Part shown: one piece after another, positions 34,726-41,662 of the stretch
Layout of the letters: the number at the start of each line of letters is the position of its first letter
How positions within the stretch are numbered: position 1 is the first letter of the stretch
DNA from: Vibrio quintilis
GTDB taxonomy: Bacteria > Pseudomonadota > Gammaproteobacteria > Enterobacterales > Vibrionaceae
Reading direction: 5' to 3'
Assembly (NCBI RefSeq): GCF_024529975.1
Contig: NZ_AP024897.1
Span: 1,612,001 to 1,676,000 of the forward strand
DNA length: 64,000 nucleotides
Position numbers and translations under genes: made by a program
The notes under the pieces: model-generated
What the model was told of the DNA's origin: nothing
The model's database searches: none
The model's input: the letters and a program-made list of their open reading frames with translations, nothing else

Positions 34726-37287
34726 ATGGAAAGGACACTTGAACCGATTGATGAACACATCGCCTGTATTCCCCATGGGTACCAGCCCACAGAAACTGAA
34801 CCCGATAATCAAAACTTTATCGAACGGGATTTATATAAGATCAATCCTCTTGATCATGACTGGCGTACTAAAAATAAGTATTTCAGCGATCTGCCTGTTT
34901 ATTTGCTGAAATACTTCGCTAATAAATACAAACAAATTTTTAAATCAAAAGGCCGTGCAGCTGCAAACAAGTTCTTGCGTGAACGCATGGAACCAGCCCG
35001 TGATCGCGTGCGTATGGTTTTACGCCAGTACAATACACTTCCCACAACACAAAAAATTTCTTTGCTCAGTGAACAATATGACGACACTGAGCAAAGAAAT
35101 TTTTCACCACAGAAAAAATTCGATTTTGACCAGGCTGGAAGGCATTCAAAACCGGTCAGGAACCGCATCATTGCAGAGCTGGAACCAGATGAAATCAAGA
35201 ACATGGCTTTCAAAATTTCTCAGCTTATGAATATGCGTTTTCAGGAGGTTGCTTTTAAAGTTGCCAGTTATGACGAGAAAACCATTAAGAAAATAGTTAA
35301 AAGAATGCCGAAAGGTTACCAGTATATTCCTGAAGTTGAGGGATATAACCATCTGGCTGAATTCGCAAAGTCATTCGGTATCAACCCGCCTCAAAAATAT
35401 AAAAAGCAATCGGCACTGTCTGCCACACAGGATATTTCAAAAATCATCAGTGAAACATGGTGGCAGGGGCAACTGACCCGCATTCGCAAAATTATGCGTG
35501 AACATCTGGCGATCGCCATGGGGCAGGTTTCTGCAAAAGCGTCACCTTATGCAAGCTGGGATTGTGTCAAAGAGTATAAAGAGCAGGATAGAAGGAACTG
35601 GAATTATATCAAACAAGGACAGCTCTTTGATGAAGAGACCGGAGACGTGGCGGATTTGGCTGATATGGTGTTAAAAAGCGTATCCAATCCGGCGATTCGC
35701 CGTCATGAATTGATGGTCCGTTGCCGGGGCTGTGAGGACATCGGCAATGAATTGGGGCTTCAGGGGCTTTTTCTCACTCTGACAACGCCATCAAAATATC
35801 ACAATCATTATAAAAAAGGTGGGTTCATTAGCCACTGGAACGGAGCCAGTCCAAGAGCTGCACAATCTTACTTAAATAATGTTTGGCAGCGTATCCGGGC
35901 AAAGCTGGGCAGGGATGAGATCCGCTGGTTTGGTGTTCGGGTGGCTGAGCCTCATCATGACGGTACACCACACTGGCATTTGCTGATCTGGGTAAAACCT
36001 GAAGATGTAGAGGCTGTGAGGCGGATATTCATTTTATATGCAGTCGCAGAAGATAAAGAAGAGCTGTATCCGAAAATAAAGGAAAAAGTCCTGCATGGTC
36101 CATTCAACTATAAGCCGCGCTGTGACTTTGGGTTTATCGACCCGGAGAAAGGAACAGCCACCGGCTATATCGCTAAATACATTTCGAAAAATATTGACGG
36201 CTTTGCAATGGACGATGACATTTCAGATGAAACTGGTACGCCGGTTCAGGAGATGGCCCGGCATGTCGGCGCCTGGAAATCCCGGTGGAATATTCGTCAG
36301 TTTCAGTTTTTCGGGGGTGCGCCGGTCACGACGTATCGTGAACTGCGCCGTTTTGCCAGTCAGAACAAAAAAGTGTTCATGGAATATGTTTTCATGCAGG
36401 AACGCTCAGATCTCATCGGTATGTACAACATGCTTAACTACCGGTTAACCGGGCCAGTAAAACCGGCCCGTTTGATGACTAATCTTGAACTGATAGAAAT
36501 CATTTCTGCGAATTTTGAGTCCCGTATTAAAACGGATAACGCAAGTATTGCAGGTACCATGAAATCGGCTGATCATGGCAACTGGCGCGGTTATATCATG
36601 GGGCAGGGCGGTCCGTTCGTACGGCGTGATGATTTGCTGATTACCAATGTTTATCAGGAACTGCCGTTTGCATCACCACACGGTGAAACCGTCCGGAAAA
36701 TAGATGGATTCCAGACACCGGAATCCATTATTCAAACTCGTCAGAAGCGTTGGACAATTGTCCCTAAATCAACATCATCAGATTTGATACGAGAGATTCA
36801 TTATGAGTATGAAAAACCTACGTCAAACCCGAAAACATGGAAATTCAAACAGCGTGTTGTAACGTTTAAGAAACGCTCTGAATCTGAAGAATGCACCGGG
36901 AGCGAAGCGACCCAAACCGGCGGCTCTGCCGCCTCTTGGAGTTCTGTCAATAACTGTACGGAGCCAGCCGGAGAACAGATCAGCGATCAGCTAAAACGGA
37001 TATTTGAACCGGATAAACGCCATCCGGATATTCCCCCGGATATGCAAAATGCCCTGGTCAGTGGCAGAACGGTGCAGATAGATGACAACAGAATGATGAG
37101 AATCCGCCCGGCAGAGCGGGACGAACACGGAAACATCAGGCCAGCGCAGCTTGTTGAGGTCAAAACTGAACCTGATGATACGCTCTGGCTGGATTTTGAC
37201 GGATTTAATAAACTATTGATGCCAGAGTCTGATGATTGTCGTCTTCAGTCTGAGTCATCTGAGTTATCGGACTGGCCGTTGACGTGA
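34726..37287 (+). CDS. Phage replication endonuclease gpA (HUH, rolling circle)
   Basis: An 853-residue member of the P2 gpA family (P2: 761). Motif I is LFLTLTTPSKYH (near 350). Motif II (the HUH site) is PHHDGTPHWHLLIW near 408-421. Motif III with the two candidate nucleophilic tyrosines is TGYIAKYISKN near 480-489. A zinc-knuckle-like CRGCEDIG precedes motif I. In P2 this protein nicks one strand within its own gene to start replication. Start at 34726 gives MERTLEPIDEHI; longer frames lack coding character. A 20-bp perfect inverted repeat lies inside the gene at 35052-35104. Its 3' end overlaps the opposing XRE gene by 43 bases. Confidence 0.93.
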   Translation: MERTLEPIDEHIACIPHGYQPTETEPDNQNFIERDLYKINPLDHDWRTKNKYFSDLPVYLLKYFANKYKQIFKSKGRAAANKFLRERMEPARDRVRMVLRQYNTLPTTQKISLLSEQYDDTEQRNFSPQKKFDFDQAGRHSKPVRNRIIAELEPDEIKNMAFKISQLMNMRFQEVAFKVASYDEKTIKKIVKRMPKGYQYIPEVEGYNHLAEFAKSFGINPPQKYKKQSALSATQDISKIISETWWQGQLTRIRKIMREHLAIAMGQVSAKASPYASWDCVKEYKEQDRRNWNYIKQGQLFDEETGDVADLADMVLKSVSNPAIRRHELMVRCRGCEDIGNELGLQGLFLTLTTPSKYHNHYKKGGFISHWNGASPRAAQSYLNNVWQRIRAKLGRDEIRWFGVRVAEPHHDGTPHWHLLIWVKPEDVEAVRRIFILYAVAEDKEELYPKIKEKVLHGPFNYKPRCDFGFIDPEKGTATGYIAKYISKNIDGFAMDDDISDETGTPVQEMARHVGAWKSRWNIRQFQFFGGAPVTTYRELRRFASQNKKVFMEYVFMQERSDLIGMYNMLNYRLTGPVKPARLMTNLELIEIISANFESRIKTDNASIAGTMKSADHGNWRGYIMGQGGPFVRRDDLLITNVYQELPFASPHGETVRKIDGFQTPESIIQTRQKRWTIVPKSTSSDLIREIHYEYEKPTSNPKTWKFKQRVVTFKKRSESEECTGSEATQTGGSAASWSSVNNCTEPAGEQISDQLKRIFEPDKRHPDIPPDMQNALVSGRTVQIDDNRMMRIRPAERDEHGNIRPAQLVEVKTEPDDTLWLDFDGFNKLLMPESDDCRLQSESSELSDWPLT
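35052..35104. repeat. 20-bp perfect inverted repeat within gpA (candidate origin)
   Basis: Arms AAAAATTTCTTTGCTCAGTG and CACTGAGCAAAGAAATTTTT with a 13-base loop. Such a repeat is not expected by chance in coding DNA. The P2 origin lies within gene A, so this could be the nick site of this phage. Unproven. Confidence 0.6.
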
Positions 37288-37631
37288 GGCAGTATCTGGA
37301 AAATCAAATCTATCAATGCGTGTTTTACATCATCGGGCATTGAATTTATTGCGGATACCAAATCCCAGTCGTTGAGTTGTTTCATTGTTTTCCTGTTTTT
37401 TAATTCATAGACGGCCATGTCCAGCAATGCAATATCATGAAATTGCATCAGCAGTAGTATCTCGCTTAGTCGTGGGTCTCGTTTTTGCTCCTCAAATCGT
37501 TGATACGAAGATTTCCCTATCCCAGTCGCTGATGCGATTTCTTCCTGAGTGAGATGCTTTTTTATCCTCATCTGGGCAAAAAATGATGAAATGGCGTTGG
37601 TACGATGCGTAATCTCGTTATTGTTTGGCAT
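37245..37631 (-). CDS. XRE-family helix-turn-helix regulator
   Basis: A 128-residue protein with a Cro/CI-type domain at about 17-70: MRIKKHLTQEEIASATGIGK then SSYQRFEEQKRDPRLSEILL. The C-terminal part is helical and acidic (NGQSDNSDDSD). It overlaps the 3' end of gpA tail to tail by 43 bases. Upstream, GCTGACTA occurs twice 31 bp apart (37656 and 37687) and GTTGA-AAATA-TCAAC lies at 37709-37723; these are candidate operators for autoregulation. Confidence 0.8.
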   Translation of the reverse strand: MPNNNEITHRTNAISSFFAQMRIKKHLTQEEIASATGIGKSSYQRFEEQKRDPRLSEILLLMQFHDIALLDMAVYELKNRKTMKQLNDWDLVSAINSMPDDVKHALIDLIFQILPHVNGQSDNSDDSD

Positions 37632-37865
37632 ATCAATACGGCCTCATATGTCAAAGCTGACTAATTAATACGGGAAATACGCCAATGCTGACTAGAAATT
37701 AAAAAATAGTTGAAAATATCAACAACAATGTTTCAGTTTTATGTATGATTCTTAGAGTTATTGCTCAAATATAACGGCTTATATACATATGTAATATTAA
37801 TACTTTACGCAATAACAGAAAAATATAAAAAGTTTTTGGCTATGATAATTGTAAGTGGAGGTAAA
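37632..37865. promoter_or_regulatory. Divergent control region of the XRE gene
   Basis: AT-rich 234 bases between the divergent XRE gene and the next small rightward gene. It contains direct repeats GCTGACTA at 37656-37663 and 37687-37694 and a 15-bp palindrome at 37709-37723. No gene of its own is convincing. Confidence 0.45.
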
Positions 37866-38108
37866 ATGCTGCGTAGTCTTGATGAAACAGAACGACGTCA
37901 GGTCATCAAAATGGCATTTGAAATTATAGTTGATGGAGTAACGGCACATTGTCACTCTGATGATCAGAAATGCACAGCCCAGGCGGGTGCATACATTGCG
38001 GGTTTATTATTGGCAAACACGGGCGGTCTATATTCATATTCCGCAGAAACCTATGATTTAGCTGCGTCAATCATGGCGATGGCATCAGAATCATCACAAC
38101 ATCGATAA
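37866..38108 (+). CDS. Small phage protein, unknown function
   Basis: An 80-residue protein starting after the strong site GTGGAGG. Features are LRSLDETERRQVIKMAFEII, a His/Cys segment HCHSDDQKC, and a Gly/Ala hydrophobic stretch AGAYIAGLLLANTGG that may be a membrane or helix-packing segment. Longer in-frame starts lack ribosome sites. Its 3' end overlaps the opposing Ogr-like gene by 15 bases. Confidence 0.55.
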   Translation: MLRSLDETERRQVIKMAFEIIVDGVTAHCHSDDQKCTAQAGAYIAGLLLANTGGLYSYSAETYDLAASIMAMASESSQHR

Positions 38109-38345
38109 TTCATGCTGAAGTTCTGCGCGGGTTTCCGGCGGCAGAGCTTTACATAAATTCAAAACCATTTGATTTGTGGTTTTTGCGGAGGGGGACAGCG
38201 TGTGGCTGTATGACAGATTCATCACGAACGTATGGCCACATTCCGGATCACAACAACAGCAATATAAATCAGCATGCCGCGCTGTGATTCGATTCGATTT
38301 TTGAATACATGCTTTTTGACCGCATTCCGGACAGATAACTCTCAT
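38094..38345 (-). CDS. Ogr/Delta-like zinc-finger late-gene activator
   Basis: An 83-residue protein. The Ogr pattern is CPECGQKACIQKSNRI, then CCCCDPECGHTFV, giving the Cys-x2-Cys and Cys-x4-Cys type zinc site, with an aromatic/hydrophobic end. P2 Ogr (72 residues) turns on the late promoters with host RNA polymerase. Here the gene is in the middle regulatory zone, divergent from an HTH gene with a LexA-type box between them. It probably drives the terminase/portal and capsid operons. Confidence 0.82.
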   Translation of the reverse strand: MRVICPECGQKACIQKSNRITARHADLYCCCCDPECGHTFVMNLSYSHTLSPSAKTTNQMVLNLCKALPPETRAELQHELSML

Positions 38346-38392
38346 AACTGAATACTCACAAACTCAACTGACAACCCCATCATAAATAATTA

Positions 38393-38408
38393 CTGTATTT
38401 TTGTACAG
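38393..38408. promoter_or_regulatory. LexA-type SOS box
   Basis: CTGTATTTTTGTACAG matches CTG-N10-CAG with the usual TA-rich centre, flanked by A and T. It lies between the divergent Ogr-like gene (start 38345) and HTH gene (start 38456), 48 bp from either start. Confidence 0.7.
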
Positions 38409-38455
38409 TTCCTATGGTAAATTGAATTTTTGTCATACTGTAGAGTATTACACAT

Positions 38456-38680
38456 ATGGAATTTTCAGAGCGACAATTAGAAACTCTCCTGATGCTCAGT
38501 TCAGAGCGGGAAATGAATGAAAAAATGAGAACCGCTGTCAGGCTTTGTAACAACCAGGGTTGGTCTTATAGACTGGCCGCACACAAAGCCGGAGTAACAA
38601 AGCAGGGAATTTACAAGGCAATGAAAAAACTCAAAGAATCGCATCAAATCATTTTGCAGGGATATGCAAACTATATTTAA
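38456..38680 (+). CDS. Small helix-turn-helix protein (TrfB/KorA-like), LexA-box-linked
   Basis: A 74-residue protein. The helix-turn-helix reads 'YRLAAHKAGVTKQGIYKAMK' (about 38-57), similar in spacing to TrfB/KorA-type regulators. No effector domain is visible. Its start is 47 bp downstream of a LexA-type box. In coliphage 186 a LexA-controlled gene (tum) encodes the anti-repressor; an analogous role here is inference only. Confidence 0.65.
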   Translation: MEFSERQLETLLMLSSEREMNEKMRTAVRLCNNQGWSYRLAAHKAGVTKQGIYKAMKKLKESHQIILQGYANYI

Positions 38681-38681
38681 G

Positions 38682-38693
38682 CTTTCCGTGAAA
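38682..38693 (+). repeat. 12-bp repeat CTTTCCGTGAAA, copy 1
   Basis: Copies also occur at 39506-39517 and 39826-39837. Copies 1 and 2 directly follow stop codons; copy 3 is inside a short leader reading frame. The protein bound, if any, is unknown. Confidence 0.5.
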
Positions 38694-38788
38694 CCCTGCC
38701 CGGCTATACGATTATCATGACAACACTCAGAACGAGAACATTAAAATGTGATAAGCGTCTCATAGTTCAAAACCCTGAATATTTTTCG

Positions 38789-38817
38789 TTGCATTGTCCC
38801 GAATCGGGACATATAAT
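38789..38817 (+). promoter_or_regulatory. Sigma-70 promoter with palindromic operator filling the spacer
   Basis: TTGCAT (38789-38794) and TATAAT (38812-38817) are separated by exactly 17 bp, and that spacer is the palindrome TGTCCCGAATCGGGACA with 8-bp perfect arms around one A. A dimer bound there would block RNA polymerase. It serves the small gene pair at 38872 and 39054. Confidence 0.75.
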
Positions 38818-38871
38818 AAATTCAAAGGTTGAGGCAATGGTGCTGATACCAAAACTAAGATGGTGATTACT

Positions 38872-39054
38872 ATGGCAATTCAAGAAGGTACTTTTGCAGA
38901 AGCTTGTTACAACATGAACTCAATTGAAGAGTTAGAAAATGCTCTTCAAACCGGTGCTGATGAGTCGGACATGAAAGTGTGGAACCTGACTGAAGATGAG
39001 TGGCGCGAGCAGATTGAAACAGCTATTAAAGAGATAAAGGAAGATACTGAATAA
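38872..39054 (+). CDS. Small acidic protein, first gene of an operator-controlled pair
   Basis: A 60-residue acidic protein (MAIQEGTFAEACYNMNSIEE to EIKEDTE) with helical character and net negative charge. An in-frame start at 38860 would add four residues; neither has a strong ribosome site. Its stop overlaps the next start (TAATG), giving tight coupling. The pair lies behind a promoter with a palindromic operator. This organisation resembles toxin-antitoxin or autoregulated control loci, but neither protein is recognised. Confidence 0.6.
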   Translation: MAIQEGTFAEACYNMNSIEELENALQTGADESDMKVWNLTEDEWREQIETAIKEIKEDTE

Positions 39055-39266
39055 TGGCATCACAAGAACGCACTGACCAGCTCATTAAGCTGGTCAAAAA
39101 AGCAGGTAGTGTCCGCAAGGCTGAAAGGATAATCAACGACTTCAAAGGCGTGGCTCCTACCAAGTCATCTATTGATAGAGCATTAAGAGGCTCGGGTACT
39201 GACTACTCGGTTCAATGCATTATTGATGATCTAACTAATGCGATTGCGATGACCAACCAAGATTAA
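39054..39266 (+). CDS. Small basic HTH-like protein, second gene of the pair
   Basis: A 70-residue protein (MASQERTDQLIKLVKKAGSV). The middle part, 'KAERIINDFKGVAPTKSSIDRAL', is spaced like a helix-turn-helix with SSIDRAL as the recognition helix. It could bind the 17-bp palindrome in the promoter upstream. It overlaps the first gene by one base. It is basic where its partner is acidic, consistent with a complex. Family unknown. Confidence 0.6.
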   Translation: MASQERTDQLIKLVKKAGSVRKAERIINDFKGVAPTKSSIDRALRGSGTDYSVQCIIDDLTNAIAMTNQD

Positions 39267-39316
39267 CGGGAAATATAATAGAACAACAATATTGCATAAA
39301 ACAAAAAGAGGCAATG

Positions 39317-39505
39317 ATGAATATAAAATTTGACATTATCCCGCAGAAAACACCCGGCACACATGGCCGGATGGTCAGTAAAACGGTGTTTGATGTGGTT
39401 GAACTCATTCCTCACCCGAAAGATCCATCGTATAAAACGAATGGCCCTGTCCGGTTTTCTGGCTCGCGTGATGCCTGCGAAAAATGGATAAAAGAACACC
39501 AGTAA
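39317..39505 (+). CDS. Small phage protein, unknown function
   Basis: A 62-residue protein (MNIKFDIIPQKTPGTHGRMV to EKWIKEHQ). The second of two adjacent ATGs was chosen because AGAGG is then 5 bases away. It is beta-rich with a C-terminal helix (SGSRDACEKWIKEHQ). No family recognised. Its stop touches the second copy of the 12-bp repeat CTTTCCGTGAAA. Confidence 0.55.
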   Translation: MNIKFDIIPQKTPGTHGRMVSKTVFDVVELIPHPKDPSYKTNGPVRFSGSRDACEKWIKEHQ

Positions 39506-39517
39506 CTTTCCGTGAAA
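39506..39517 (+). repeat. 12-bp repeat CTTTCCGTGAAA, copy 2
   Basis: Identical to the copies at 38682 and 39826. It begins at the base after the TAA of the gene ending at 39505. Confidence 0.5.
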
Positions 39518-39518
39518 C

Positions 39519-39731
39519 TTATATCGGCTTCAGAACCTCACCATCTAATGTTGAAAACGTACCATCGCCGTTATCATTTACGATGCCCTCTGCCGTGACG
39601 AAACCGCATCTGACGTCCCTGATTATTTGCCCCCCTTTGAGCAGGGGGTACACAACCTGCTTAACGCGCTTAAACACTTGATGGGTATTGCCTCGCTCAT
39701 CTCCGAAGTAACCACATGATTGAATCTTCAT
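39519..39731 (-). CDS. Small phage protein on the minus strand, unknown function
   Basis: A 70-residue protein starting after GGGGAAA. Composition is protein-like with beta turns: MKIQSCGYFGDERGNTHQVF, 'FVTAEGIVNDNGDGTFSTLD', ending GEVLKPI. The overlapping plus-strand frame is rejected as it lacks a ribosome site and reads as low-quality sequence. Opposite to its neighbours, so it may have its own promoter. No family. Confidence 0.6.
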   Translation of the reverse strand: MKIQSCGYFGDERGNTHQVFKRVKQVVYPLLKGGQIIRDVRCGFVTAEGIVNDNGDGTFSTLDGEVLKPI

Positions 39732-39819
39732 TTGTATTTCCCCTTTTTTGTGAAGTTCATCACAGATTGTATCATTGTTGTGTGGTAATGCAATTTTTTT
39801 TTAATCCGGAGGCTATAGC

Positions 39820-39857
39820 ATGAAACTTTCCGTGAAAGCCTTTTAGTTAAGGCTTTT
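39820..39857 (+). promoter_or_regulatory. Leader peptide (MKLSVKAF) with attenuator-like hairpin
   Basis: An 8-codon reading frame (39820-39846) has a strong ribosome site GGAGG 7 bases upstream. Its end overlaps a hairpin AAAGCCTT / AAGGCTTT (39835-39856) with T residues after it. The third copy of the 12-bp repeat, at 39826-39837, lies within the frame. It precedes the recombinase-like gene at 39952 and looks like a leader that could control read-through. Confidence 0.55.
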
Positions 39858-39951
39858 AGAAGCCATTAAAAATGTAAAATTCCTTTCATTTCAGTGACTC
39901 TCATTTTTTGATAATGTCGTTATTTTCTGGATATATAGGATTATAACGACA

Positions 39952-40593
39952 ATGGCTTTACCTCCATTTATAGACAAGGCTAAACGTGACTGGTTATTTA
40001 AGGTCACTGAATTGAATAGCACTCAACCAGAACGTGATGCAGCACTATTGGCGTTCTTCTTTGGTTCTGCATGTACAACACTTGAAATTAACCGCATACA
40101 GCTAAAAGATGTATTGAAGAAATCAGGTAAATTATCCAAACGCTTTGATGTGAGAGGTAATGAACGTGTTGTTTATCTCACAAATCCCAAATTATGCGAT
40201 TACACGAACAGGTATATTGATTATCGGGTGAAAAACAGAATAGGGTTAGGCGATAACCCTGATCAGTATCTGGGATTAGACCCTGATGATGCACTTTTTT
40301 TCTCATACCAGAGCAAACCATTTTCTATTGTCCGAACCAAAACCAAACGAGGGAATGATACATATCGTTGTGACGCTCTAAATCGTCATTTGAAGATGTT
40401 GATGCAGAATGCTGGCATTGAGTCGCCCAGTATCTTATCTGGCCGTCGAACGTTTGCGGTAACGTTGCATCGGCAGGGGTATGATATTGCTCATATTCAC
40501 TATATGTTGGGCAATAAAACCCTTGAAACTACTCAGAAATTGCTGACGACTGACCCAATTAGTATGGGTGATATTGCAAGGAATGCGTTTTGA
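39952..40593 (+). CDS. Tyrosine-recombinase-like protein without catalytic residues
   Basis: A 213-residue protein with the catalytic-domain fold of tyrosine recombinases. By alignment to standard motifs, the first Arg is Thr (GSACTTLEINR in place of TGLRxxEL), the His-x-x-Arg box is LSGRRTFA (Arg kept, His lost), LGH is LGN (HYMLGNKTLETTQK), and the nucleophilic Tyr is Lys. No N-terminal arm- or core-binding domain is present. It therefore cannot be a normal recombinase. It may be a DNA-binding regulator or accessory. It is preceded by a leader with an attenuator and followed by a predicted structured RNA. Confidence 0.7.
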   Translation: MALPPFIDKAKRDWLFKVTELNSTQPERDAALLAFFFGSACTTLEINRIQLKDVLKKSGKLSKRFDVRGNERVVYLTNPKLCDYTNRYIDYRVKNRIGLGDNPDQYLGLDPDDALFFSYQSKPFSIVRTKTKRGNDTYRCDALNRHLKMLMQNAGIESPSILSGRRTFAVTLHRQGYDIAHIHYMLGNKTLETTQKLLTTDPISMGDIARNAF

Positions 40594-40680
40594 ATATGTG
40601 TTTACTTGGCACATAATGGATTTTATTTTTGTGACTGGTGTCACATTAATATAGTTAAGTTCACTATATTATATGTATAT

Positions 40681-40809
40681 CGATGCAGCAGACATGTCTT
40701 TTTGACATGACATCGCGTAACCAGTTAAGTCTGGTCGAGGCAGTGCCCGGTAATGACGTTCTGAATCCAAGATTTATCTTGGCGAAGGCTCCCTAGATGG
40801 AGCCTTTGT
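40681..40809 (+). ncRNA. Predicted structured small RNA with terminator
   Basis: Four hairpins in a row: CGATG/CATCG with inner CATGTC/GACATG (40681-40715), ACCAG/CTGGT (from 40720), CCAAGA/TCTTGG (about 40767-40782), and GGCTCC/GGAGCC (about 40788-40805) followed by TTTG. No reading frame fits. The last is a terminator. This looks like a 125-base RNA or a 5' leader of the gene at 40829; no known family was recognised. Confidence 0.55.
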
Positions 40810-40828
40810 TATTTCTGGCACAGGGGAA

Positions 40829-41398
40829 ATGCACAATAGAATGTCAAAGAAACGCCTCTTTAATCTACCTGATGCAGCCGTTCAGCAGTGGAAACCATTT
40901 CATCTTGATGAAAAAGAATACGTATTTAATCATTTAGATGCAGTAAAGCATACATTCAATCATCCTGAGCGCCAAGAATCCTATACTCTATTTTTTACAT
41001 TTTCACATCATACATTCACCCGTTCTCCAACAGTTAGCGATGCCAAAGTTAGGGCGTGTGAGTATTACCAGTATCCATCAGATCTCCGCATTTTTGATAT
41101 AACCCGTTATGAATTATCAAAACAATTGCCAGAAATTATAAAAAACTTACCAGAACAGTTTCTATTTCACGGTGGCTACGGACGATATTGCAGTGTCAAA
41201 ATTCAAGATCGATCGGGAGAAGAGGTTAATTACCAAATTGTTTATCGTGTATGGAAAGAGCGGGGGAAAATGCGTTTCCATATAGAAAGTGCATATCCGA
41301 TAGAGCCAATGTCAAAAGTAAAAAAAGTGAATTTTTGGTCAATTTGTCATAATCTATTGAGGGGAAAAAAGTTACCCGAACCAGCAAACAGAAAATAG
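40829..41398 (+). CDS. Phage accessory protein, unknown function
   Basis: A 189-residue protein beginning MHNRMSKKRLFNLPDAAV. The distinctive part is the second half: RYELSKQLPEIIKNL, then 'HGGYGRYCSVKI' and VNYQIVYRVWKERGKMRFHI-ESAYP. This reminds me of mobile-element proteins labelled 'heat shock protein C' or stationary-phase adaptation protein, but I cannot confirm that. It follows the structured RNA and its terminator by about 20 bases and is convergent with the RHH gene 4 bases beyond. A toxin-like role would be speculation. Confidence 0.6.
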   Translation: MHNRMSKKRLFNLPDAAVQQWKPFHLDEKEYVFNHLDAVKHTFNHPERQESYTLFFTFSHHTFTRSPTVSDAKVRACEYYQYPSDLRIFDITRYELSKQLPEIIKNLPEQFLFHGGYGRYCSVKIQDRSGEEVNYQIVYRVWKERGKMRFHIESAYPIEPMSKVKKVNFWSICHNLLRGKKLPEPANRK

Positions 41399-41402
41399 AA
41401 TT

Positions 41403-41627
41403 TCATTCTCTCAATGTATCCAATGCGATTTGGACAGCTAAATCAATGGCTTGCCCTTCATTTTTAACACCGTCCGATAAGAGTTTTATTTCTTTTAGTC
41501 CCTCTTTTGTTTCTTCTTTTACATAGGCATCAATACGCTTCTTGCTTGCAGTCTGAGCCACGTGATGAGCTTTGCGCGCCTTAGCAATCGCCTGTTTTCG
41601 TTCTTCTTTTGTCTGTGCCATTGCCAT
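41403..41627 (-). CDS. Ribbon-helix-helix-type repressor
   Basis: A 74-residue basic protein. After a charged N-terminus the pattern KKRIDAYVKEETKEGLKEIK then KNEGQAIDLAVQIALD is that of a ribbon-helix-helix: one strand for DNA contact followed by two helices. Three copies of the palindrome GTTTAC-ACG-GTAAAC lie directly upstream in the divergent promoter region, which suits an RHH protein binding cooperatively to tandem sites. It probably represses itself and the rightward small-gene operon. The start could alternatively be the ATG at 41621. Confidence 0.7.
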   Translation of the reverse strand: MAMAQTKEERKQAIAKARKAHHVAQTASKKRIDAYVKEETKEGLKEIKLLSDGVKNEGQAIDLAVQIALDTLRE

Positions 41628-41662
41628 TTCTCGCTGATTTAATGCGCCGGGATTCTACATTA

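Noticed and set aside
39484..39681. Plus-strand 65-codon frame
   Set aside because: It overlaps the preceding gene and the better minus-strand gene at 39519-39731, has no ribosome site, and its sequence is not protein-like.
40681..40809. Integron attC site, tRNA or retron RNA
   Set aside because: No attC core pairs, no cloverleaf, and no reverse transcriptase gene nearby. A type III antitoxin was considered, but there are no tandem repeats and the following protein does not resemble ToxN.
41403..41627. Antitoxin to the convergent 40829-41398 gene
   Set aside because: The genes converge rather than forming an operon, and the operators lie on the other side of the RHH gene. A plain regulator is simpler.
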